Virus record (IMG/VR): IMGVR_UViG_3300010354_007429
Location: 1 to 22,256 of that record
Source: a virus
Strand: one strand, 5' to 3'
DNA: 22,256 bases
The translations under genes were made by a program, and so were the position numbers. The notes beneath the pieces are model-generated. The model did no database searches and was not told the DNA's origin. It worked only from the letters and a program-made list of their open reading frames with translations. Shown here piece after piece: positions 14,575-20,259 of this stretch (the stretch's first letter is position 1; each line of letters starts with the position of its first letter).

Positions 14575-14594
14575 AACAACTTAGAGAAATTTAT

Positions 14595-15098
14595 ATGCGA
14601 TTGCTAACTTTAGATAATACAGTTTATGATTTAACAAGTATACCCGAGGAAGTGGATGATGTAAGATTTTGTGTTTTGGACAACAGTGATCCTAAAGATC
14701 CAGACTATTTTTTTATCCCTTTAATTTTTTTAGAAAGTTTTAATAGTCCAGCCTTAGTATTGCGTATAGGTCCTCATGAAATTACAATGCCCATAGATTG
14801 GCAGCTTTTAATTGGCGAACATGATTTAGGAGATCTAGAAGTAGTGCCACTTACTAGTTTAAATGATAGAGGATTCAGTGCATTTGGGTTTAACCCACTT
14901 AGCAGTTTTAGACCCACATTTTATCCTATAGAAGTGGTGGATATTTATCAAGATGTAAAATGGTATTTTCCTAAACTAAAGCCAGGACAGTTATTGGCCA
15001 TACCTTTAGAAACCACTGGAGCAAAACCATTATGTGTTTATTTTGTAAAAGATATTAGTAGACAGAGTGAAGTTATAAATTATAATAAATGTTGGTAA
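14595..15098 (+). CDS. Conserved marine T4-like phage protein of unknown function
   Basis: 167 residues. PEEVDDVRFCVLDNSDPKDP, DYFFIPLIFLESFNSPALVL and FNPLSSFRPTFYP are extended segments I recall as strongly conserved in marine T4-like phages next to replication genes. The protein is beta-rich and soluble, with conserved prolines and aromatics. The near-invariance of long segments argues for a structural or complex-forming role, but none is established. An AGAGA precedes ATG 14595 at about 9 bases. The next gene begins 1 base after its stop. Confidence 0.75.
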   Translation: MRLLTLDNTVYDLTSIPEEVDDVRFCVLDNSDPKDPDYFFIPLIFLESFNSPALVLRIGPHEITMPIDWQLLIGEHDLGDLEVVPLTSLNDRGFSAFGFNPLSSFRPTFYPIEVVDIYQDVKWYFPKLKPGQLLAIPLETTGAKPLCVYFVKDISRQSEVINYNKCW

Positions 15099-15099
15099 C

Positions 15100-15366
15100 A
15101 TGAACACCATTTATGTAAATAATAATACTATATATGAAAGTCCTGACGGGGGAACAACTGTCTATGCTAGAGAAATGCAAAGTACAGAACGCACATTAGT
15201 ATATGAAAATATGTCAGTTCGTATTGATCCTATGAAAGGATTGAAATATAATATATCATATGCTAATTTCCTTGAAATACTTGAAATGGCAGATAGAAAT
15301 CCAACATTACGGGATTATGTTGATCAAATGATTTCTACTTATAATTTATTGAAGACTCATGGATAA
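15100..15366 (+). CDS. Small conserved-looking hypothetical protein, 88 residues
   Basis: ATG 15100 lies 1 base after the preceding stop. The N-terminus MNTIYVNNNTIYESPDGGTT, with YESPDGGxTVY, is a motif known to me from hypothetical proteins of marine T4-like phages. The second half is helical (NFLEILEMADRNPTLRDYVD). It overlaps the gp62-like gene by 8 bases. Short size and location might suggest gp33, the late-transcription co-activator, but the sequence lacks the patterns I would expect, so I leave it unnamed. Confidence 0.7.
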   Translation: MNTIYVNNNTIYESPDGGTTVYAREMQSTERTLVYENMSVRIDPMKGLKYNISYANFLEILEMADRNPTLRDYVDQMISTYNLLKTHG

Positions 15367-15820
15367 GTTAAGTATTAAAAACGAAATGTATCAACTTGAT
15401 ACAAAAAATCGTAATTTTGTTGATGAGTTAAGTGAAGCAGAGCGTAAAAAGTTTAGCACATATATCATGCTGAAATATTGCGCAAATGTGGACGGTGGTC
15501 CAGATTTACAAGAATGGTATTTAAGGGCCACAAATGAGCGTGTGAACATCAACTTTTTTGATCTTGGTCGACATGAAAAATTGCAGTGGTTATTATGCAC
15601 TACAGTAAGTCCAGATATGGGCAGTCAACGCCATTATTGGCAACCAAGTAAGAAAAAAGAAGGTAATAATAAAATTTACAAGTTACTTGCTTCCCAATAT
15701 CCAGAAATGAAAACTAAAGACATTGAAGCACTGGTCAATGTTACATCTGAACAAGACTTAAAAGATTACTTAATTAGTTTAGGCATGACAGACAAAGAGA
15801 TTAAAAAGGTATTAGATTGA
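15359..15820 (+). CDS. gene 62-like: Probable sliding-clamp loader small subunit (gp62-like)
   Basis: 153 residues, starting inside the previous gene. The pattern RNFVDELSEAERKKFSTYIM, then LRATNERVNINFF, then LQWLLCTTVSPDMGSQRHYW and a helical C-terminal end (ASQYPEMKTKDIEALV, then LISLGMTDKEIKKVLD) agrees with how I remember the gp62 proteins of marine T4-like phages. T4 gp62 itself is longer (187) and very divergent. With gp44 it loads the gp45 clamp. A point against is that gp44 and gp45, usually adjacent, are not in this window. The role is therefore a family-pattern call, not a proof. Confidence 0.58.
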   Translation: MDKLSIKNEMYQLDTKNRNFVDELSEAERKKFSTYIMLKYCANVDGGPDLQEWYLRATNERVNINFFDLGRHEKLQWLLCTTVSPDMGSQRHYWQPSKKKEGNNKIYKLLASQYPEMKTKDIEALVNVTSEQDLKDYLISLGMTDKEIKKVLD

Positions 15821-16500
15821 ACTTTACTTGCCAATTTTGTAAAAAAAGCTATACAAAAGAAAGCACATTATTGTCACATCTTTGTGAACCTAAACGCCGC
15901 CACAATCAACAAAATGAGCAAGGAGTTCAGATAGGGTTCAATGCTTATCTAAGATTTTATGAAAAAACACAAGGAAGCGCAAAATTTAAAACCTACTCTG
16001 ACTTTTGTAATAGTAATTTTTATATTGCTTTTGTTCGTTATGGACGCTATCTAGTTGATTTAAGAGCTATCAATGTTGTAAGTTTCACTGACTGGTTATT
16101 GTCAAATAATCATAAATTAGATCACTGGACCAAAGAAAAGTTATACAACACATGGTTGTTGGAGTATTTAAAACGAGAACCTGCTCAAGATGCCATGGAA
16201 AGAGCATTAAAGGAGATGCAAGAATATGCAGACAGTAATGAAAAATTGGAAAACAATTTCAGTAATTATTTTAAGCTTGGTGCTTCTAATCTCATATGTC
16301 ATCACATATCAACTGGACGCATTAGCCCTTGGGTTATTTATAATTGCGACAGTGGAATTAGATGGCTTAATGACATCAATCAAGAACAGCTCAATATCAT
16401 AATGCCATGTATCGATCCAGACCACTGGAGTAAACGATTTAAGGACTTTGTTGCAGATGCAGAGTGGTGTAAACTTATTCTTAAAGAAGCAGGACTATAG
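15817..16500 (+). CDS. Zinc-finger protein, candidate helicase loader (gp59-like)
   Basis: 227 residues. The start is TTG 15817, overlapping the previous TGA; an AAAAGG lies about 7 bases upstream, and no ATG occurs before a well-conserved N-terminal zinc-finger motif. C5, C8, H21 and C23 (CQFCKKSYTKESTLLSHLC) form a C2H2-like finger. The rest is helical: GFNAYLRFYEKTQGSAKFKT, then YIAFVRYGRYLVDLRAINVV and SFTDWLL, and LICHHISTGRISPWVIYNC near 178-196. The all-helical architecture and the outline of conserved positions resemble T4 gp59, which loads the gp41 helicase, but T4 gp59 has no zinc finger. The neighbouring replication genes support a replication role. Confidence 0.6.
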   Translation: MNFTCQFCKKSYTKESTLLSHLCEPKRRHNQQNEQGVQIGFNAYLRFYEKTQGSAKFKTYSDFCNSNFYIAFVRYGRYLVDLRAINVVSFTDWLLSNNHKLDHWTKEKLYNTWLLEYLKREPAQDAMERALKEMQEYADSNEKLENNFSNYFKLGASNLICHHISTGRISPWVIYNCDSGIRWLNDINQEQLNIIMPCIDPDHWSKRFKDFVADAEWCKLILKEAGL

Positions 16501-16853
16501 TGAGCAGTAAAATTGTAAAAAAAGCCTGGGGAAACGAAACTATATGGGCCGATAATGACAAATATTGTGCCAAGTTTTTAAACTTTACTAAAGGATCAAA
16601 ATTTAGTATGCATTTTCATGCAGAAAAATTGGAAACTTGGTATGTGCTGTCAGGTAAATTTTTTTTAAAATGGATAGATACTAAAAACGCTAAACAATAT
16701 GGTCAAACATTGGAGATAGGACAGACATGGACAAATCTGCAATTGGTCCCACATCAACTATTTTGTTTGGAAGAAGGCACAATAATTGAAGTTAGTACAA
16801 AAGACAGTGAAGAAGATAATTATAGAGTATTGCCTGGTGATAATCAATCATGA
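16500..16853 (+). CDS. Cupin-fold protein (sugar isomerase-like)
   Basis: 117 residues, GTG start 16500 sharing a base with the previous TAG. It has a single cupin barrel with metal-ligand candidates H38, H40, E45 (MHFHAEKLETWYVLSG) and H85 (VPHQLF), which matches the HxHxxxxE...H pattern of small mannose-6-phosphate isomerase-like cupins. The gene starts the heptose block and overlaps the HldD-like gene by 4 bases. It could isomerise or bind a phosphosugar, perhaps filling a step not otherwise encoded; this is inference. Confidence 0.78.
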   Translation: MSSKIVKKAWGNETIWADNDKYCAKFLNFTKGSKFSMHFHAEKLETWYVLSGKFFLKWIDTKNAKQYGQTLEIGQTWTNLQLVPHQLFCLEEGTIIEVSTKDSEEDNYRVLPGDNQS

Positions 16854-17623
16854 ATATTTTAGTTACAGGATATAAAGGATTTATAGGGCAAAACTTTGTA
16901 AGTGCCCTAGCACATCATAATATTAAATTGTATGAGTGGGGAGAACCACTGCCAGATTTTAACAATGTTGAATTAGTTATTCATTTAGGAGCAATAACTA
17001 ATACTCTTGAGCGTGACATTCATAAAGTCATGTTACAAAACTATGAGTTCAGTTGCTGGTTATTTGAAGAATGCGGAAAGCGTAATATCAAACTACAATA
17101 CGCAAGCAGTGCAAGTGTGTATGGTGCAAGTAAAACTTTTCGCGAAACAGATATGCCTCAACCACAAAGTGTATATGCATGGAGTAAGTTTTTATTTGAA
17201 CAATATGTAGCAAAAAATCTTTACAAATATCCAAACTTAGTAGCACAAGGTTTTAGATATTTTAATGTGTATGGTCCACACGAACAACATAAAGGTGACC
17301 AAGCTAGTCCTTATCACAAGTTTTTAAGTCAAGCTATACATAATCGCGAGATTGTATTATTCCTAAATTCTGAAAATTATTTACGAGATTTTATACCAGT
17401 AGAGCAGGTAATAGAAATACAAACAAAATTTTTTAGTAAACAAATATCTGGTGTGTGGAATGTAGGAACAGGAAAACCCCGAAGTTTTAGATCTATTGCT
17501 GAGCAAATTGCATCTAGAACTGGTGCTACTATTAAATATATACCTATGCCTGATAGTTTAAAGACACAATATCAATCCTATACTTGCGCTAATCTTGAAC
17601 TATTAAGAAGTGTCCTTGAATGA
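16850..17623 (+). CDS. hldD-like: ADP-heptose 6-epimerase-like SDR enzyme
   Basis: 257 residues, shorter than bacterial HldD (about 310). NAD motif TGYKGFIG (G7, G10, G13), active-site YASSASVYG (84-92) and YAWSK (Tyr109, Lys113). The segments LGAITNTLERD, GFRYFNVYGPHEQHKGDQAS and SENYLRDFIPVEQV, and IPMPDSLKTQYQSYT near the end, are specific to ADP-L-glycero-D-manno-heptose 6-epimerase rather than to general sugar epimerases. Its position next to HldE-type domains supports that assignment. The enzyme converts ADP-D-glycero-D-manno-heptose to the L form used for lipopolysaccharide inner core. The overlap with the next gene is 4 bases. Confidence 0.88.
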   Translation: MNILVTGYKGFIGQNFVSALAHHNIKLYEWGEPLPDFNNVELVIHLGAITNTLERDIHKVMLQNYEFSCWLFEECGKRNIKLQYASSASVYGASKTFRETDMPQPQSVYAWSKFLFEQYVAKNLYKYPNLVAQGFRYFNVYGPHEQHKGDQASPYHKFLSQAIHNREIVLFLNSENYLRDFIPVEQVIEIQTKFFSKQISGVWNVGTGKPRSFRSIAEQIASRTGATIKYIPMPDSLKTQYQSYTCANLELLRSVLE

Positions 17624-18033
17624 AAAAAGTTATTATAAATGGATGTTTTGATATGTTACATCTGGGACATGTCAAGTTATTGGAATTCGCTAGCCTAATT
17701 CCATTTAGTTTTGTGTATGTGTTAATAGATAGTGATAGGCGGATAAAGGAATTAAAAGGGCAAAGTAGACCAGTATATGGGGAACATGAGCGGGTTTTTT
17801 TACTGCAAAGTTTAAAGTATGTAGATAGAGTAGAGGTGTTTGATTCAGACTTAGAACTAACTAATAAGATTAAAGAGTTTGCACCAGACATTATGATCAA
17901 AGGTAGTGATTACAAAGATAAGCCTATAATTGGCAAAGAATACTGTAAAGAGATAATATTTTATGAAAGAATCGACCAATATTCAACCACTAATAAAATT
18001 CAAAGTATTATTGATTGGGGAAAGTTGTATTGA
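17620..18033 (+). CDS. hldE2-like: Heptose 1-phosphate adenylyltransferase (HldE C-terminal type)
   Basis: 137 residues, a single nucleotidyltransferase domain. GCFDMLHLGH (8-17) carries the HxGH motif, KGSDY (94-98) is the family's nucleotide-binding loop and STTNKI (122-127) the C-terminal ISSTxxI-like motif. The domain corresponds to the adenylyltransferase half of bacterial HldE, which joins AMP to D-glycero-beta-D-manno-heptose 1-phosphate. Here it comes before the kinase, the reverse of the fused bacterial order. Its last 71 bases also encode the start of the kinase in another frame. Confidence 0.88.
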   Translation: MKKVIINGCFDMLHLGHVKLLEFASLIPFSFVYVLIDSDRRIKELKGQSRPVYGEHERVFLLQSLKYVDRVEVFDSDLELTNKIKEFAPDIMIKGSDYKDKPIIGKEYCKEIIFYERIDQYSTTNKIQSIIDWGKLY

Positions 18034-18757
18034 CAGGTATGAGTTCTGTCGTGTTATAAAAATAAGTGAAGAAGCGCCTATACCTGTAGTAAGAAATACC
18101 AAAATTTATGAAAAAAAGGGTATGGCAGCAAATGTAAATTTAAATTTGCGTATGTTGGGGATTTATCCAGACTTTGTTACTTGTACTGAACAAATATATA
18201 AAAAAAGAATTGTAGATGAAAAGACTAATCAAAAACTTTTGCGCATAGATTATGACCCACCTGTAGCAGTTTGGAATAGGCAGTTGCCCACTAGTATAAA
18301 AAATTATGATGCTATAATAATTTCTGATTACAATAAAGGGTTTTTAGACTATGCCAGTATTTGTTATCTTATTGAAGAGTCTAATGGTTTAGTATTCATT
18401 GACACTAAAAAACACGATCTTAAACAATTTTATTCTGACCGTGTATTTGTAAAAATAAATGAGTTAGAGTATCGAAAAACCACAAGTAAACCTAAAAATT
18501 TAGTGGTGACTAGAGGCAGTAATAATGTATTGTACTTTAATGATGGTAAGCAAGTATATTCACCTTTCCAAGTACACAAACAAGAAATAACAGATGTTTG
18601 TGGTGCTGGAGACACATTTTTAGCAGCATTTTCGGTAAATTATTTACAAACATCAAACATAGAAAATGCTATAATGTTTGCTAATAAAGCATCAGCCGTA
18701 ACTGTACAACACTTTGGTAACTATGCACCAAGTTGGGAAGAAATCGACAATGCCTGA
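17963..18757 (+). CDS. hldE1-like: PfkB-type heptose 7-phosphate kinase (HldE N-terminal type)
   Basis: 264 residues, versus about 318 for the HldE kinase domain. SEEAPIPVV (35-43) is specific to HldE-type kinases, and DVCGAGDTFLAAF (211-223) carries the catalytic Asp217 of the PfkB family. A stretch after LRMLGIYPD, where bacterial HldE has the lid and a further strand, is shortened by about 25-30 residues. The only start that keeps the first beta strand (KVLLIGE) is ATG 17963, giving a 71-base out-of-frame overlap with the adenylyltransferase. The kinase would phosphorylate heptose 7-phosphate at C1 to supply the adenylyltransferase. The stop overlaps the next start. Confidence 0.85.
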   Translation: MKESTNIQPLIKFKVLLIGESCIDRYEFCRVIKISEEAPIPVVRNTKIYEKKGMAANVNLNLRMLGIYPDFVTCTEQIYKKRIVDEKTNQKLLRIDYDPPVAVWNRQLPTSIKNYDAIIISDYNKGFLDYASICYLIEESNGLVFIDTKKHDLKQFYSDRVFVKINELEYRKTTSKPKNLVVTRGSNNVLYFNDGKQVYSPFQVHKQEITDVCGAGDTFLAAFSVNYLQTSNIENAIMFANKASAVTVQHFGNYAPSWEEIDNA

Positions 18758-19331
18758 TATTGATCTAGATTTAGCAGATAGAACAAAAATTTTAAGTAAA
18801 ATTAAACATATAAATGCTGCTATTATAAATGACGATAAAATAAGCCAACATAATACTGGCATATATTGTCAGGACATTCCATACAATGCCATAACAAATA
18901 CTGCCAATTTAGACTATAAAGTTGCAGAATCTCGTGGGTATTTCAAGTTAGATTTTCTCAATTTAAATTTATATCAACAAGTAAAAGATGAGCAGCATTT
19001 AAATAGTTTACTCAGTAAAGAGCCTAATTGGCATAAATTATATGACAAAGAATTTTGTTATAGGCTAATACATATAGGCAATCATTATGATACATTAATA
19101 GCAATGCCTGAGGCAGTAACTGACATCAACAAAATGGCAATGTTTTTAGCTGTTATTCGTCCTGCAAAGCGTCATTTAATAGGCAAATCTTGGGACGAGG
19201 TTGCTAAGACCATATGGATCAAACCATCAGACAATAGTTATTATTTCAAGCATAGTCATAGTGTTGGGTATGCTCATTTAGTGGTAGTAAATATGAATCT
19301 ACTGGAAGAATCAGACCATTCTTCTAACTAA
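18750..19331 (+). CDS. Miniature DnaE-like (family C polymerase core) protein, 193 residues
   Basis: A longer frame begins at TTG 18714, but ATG 18750 starts exactly at the conserved motif and overlaps the kinase stop by 8 bases. MPDIDLDLADRTKIL matches MPDFDVDF of bacterial DnaE, with D5 and D7 at the positions of its catalytic D401 and D403. SQHNTGIY resembles the KHAGGVV segment, SRGYFKLDFLNL (62-71 region) matches AGLVKFDFLGL with D68 at the third catalytic Asp, FLAVIRPAK (132-140) matches ALFRPGP, and YFKHSHSVGYAHLVVVNMNL matches the GFNKSHSAAYALVSYQT segment. The PHP, much of the fingers (including the MGKK region), beta-binding and OB parts are absent. I recall similar unnamed proteins in marine T4-like phages. 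Polymerase activity is unproven and unlikely without the missing parts. Confidence 0.8.
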   Translation: MPDIDLDLADRTKILSKIKHINAAIINDDKISQHNTGIYCQDIPYNAITNTANLDYKVAESRGYFKLDFLNLNLYQQVKDEQHLNSLLSKEPNWHKLYDKEFCYRLIHIGNHYDTLIAMPEAVTDINKMAMFLAVIRPAKRHLIGKSWDEVAKTIWIKPSDNSYYFKHSHSVGYAHLVVVNMNLLEESDHSSN

Positions 19332-19685
19332 AGTAATACTTCTTCTTTTGCTTCTTTTATGGCCTGTATCTTTCAGGCTCACTGCTGGACCGTATTTCAA
19401 GCATACATCTTTGCTATTTAATGTTTTAAGAATAGGTCTAAATTCAGCCCAATCGCCTTTAAGGAAAAGGTTAATGGGTATCATTCTATTACTTTCCCAC
19501 CACCAGCTTTCAGCCAAAGCCAGAAATCTTTTCTTTTGATCTTCTGTTTTCAGCATACCGAAGTCATAAATGCTAGTAATAACATCGTCTTGATTTTGAA
19601 TTATACCTATATATTCGTTCGTACTATAAGTTACAAAGCTTAAAAACGGGTATTGGTCTAATAAAGTTTTAATATAATTATCCAC
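19311..19685 (-). CDS. Conserved-looking phage hypothetical protein, minus strand
   Basis: 124 residues, GTG start at 19685, the only clear minus-strand gene. Contains KKRFLALAESWWWESNRMIP, INLFLKGDWAEFRPILKTLN, and SKDVCLKYGPAVSLKDTG, with a basic end (KRSKRRSITLVRRM). The WWWESNRxIPINxFLK signature is familiar to me from hypothetical proteins of marine T4-like phages, often near virion genes. It converges with the DnaE-like gene and overlaps its end by 21 bases. The upstream box AATAAATA (plus-strand 19691-19698) is a late-promoter-like sequence. Function is unknown. Confidence 0.8.
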   Translation of the reverse strand: MDNYIKTLLDQYPFLSFVTYSTNEYIGIIQNQDDVITSIYDFGMLKTEDQKKRFLALAESWWWESNRMIPINLFLKGDWAEFRPILKTLNSKDVCLKYGPAVSLKDTGHKRSKRRSITLVRRMV

Positions 19686-19690
19686 AAGAT

Positions 19691-19737
19691 TATTTATTGG
19701 TTGAGCAAATGGATACTAGCAATTTGCTAAATACCAT
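19691..19737. promoter_or_regulatory. Divergent late-promoter-like boxes (tentative)
   Basis: The 52-base gap between the divergent genes holds AATAAATA on the minus strand (plus coordinates 19691-19698) and CTAAATAC on the plus strand (19727-19734). T4-like phages use a -10-only late box of the TATAAATA kind. Both boxes are very near the start codons, so their use would give very short leaders. Such boxes are common by chance in AT-rich DNA. Confidence 0.3.
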
Positions 19738-20259
19738 ATGCAACAAATCACAAGCTATTTATATGATAATGTCGTATTGGTTCAATTTGATTTGGATCCT
19801 GAAATTAAGCAAAGGAACAGAGTAGTGTATACAAAGCCCTTACAAATATACAAAGGTATAGACAATGTCTTAAAAGTTAAAGTATTAAATAGCGATCAAA
19901 AGCCTGTTAATGTAGCAGCATATACAATGACCTTCAACATTGTAGATGATTATGTTTTTACTAATGCAAATACAGTTTTAAGTAGTAATATAACTGTAGT
20001 TAATGCTAGTATAGGATTAGGCACAGTAACTATATCGCAATTAGACATGGTCCAACTAGATAGGGAAAGATACACTTTTAATGTAAAAATAAATGACGGA
20101 TCTGCTAATGTAGCGGCATATGTTGATGACAATTATGGAGCCGCCGGGCAGGTAATTGTAAGTAGTGTTGCATATCCTGTTCCTCCACCTGCTAATTTAG
20201 ATTTAGGGTTAGTAAGTGATGGGGTAACCAGTGCAATATTTGACTTTGGGAACATATAA
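19738..20259 (+). CDS. Probable virion structural protein, 173 residues
   Basis: Starts [20 protein letters not shown]. The sequence is beta-rich ([20 protein letters not shown], then [16 protein letters not shown]), has no cysteine, and resembles the N-terminal beta-sandwich domain of phage baseplate and tail accessory proteins (BppU-like). The assignment rests on composition and on its TAATG coupling with the tail-fibre gene. It is the first gene of the virion module. No catalytic motif is seen. Confidence 0.7.
   Translation: MQQITSYLYDNVVLVQFDLDPEIKQRNRVVYTKPLQIYKGIDNVLKVKVLNSDQKPVNVAAYTMTFNIVDDYVFTNANTVLSSNITVVNASIGLGTVTISQLDMVQLDRERYTFNVKINDGSANVAAYVDDNYGAAGQVIVSSVAYPVPPPANLDLGLVSDGVTSAIFDFGNI

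Noticed and set aside
15100-15366. gp33 late-transcription co-activator
   Set aside because: Size and neighbourhood would fit, but the sequence lacks a recognisable gp33 pattern, so no name was given.
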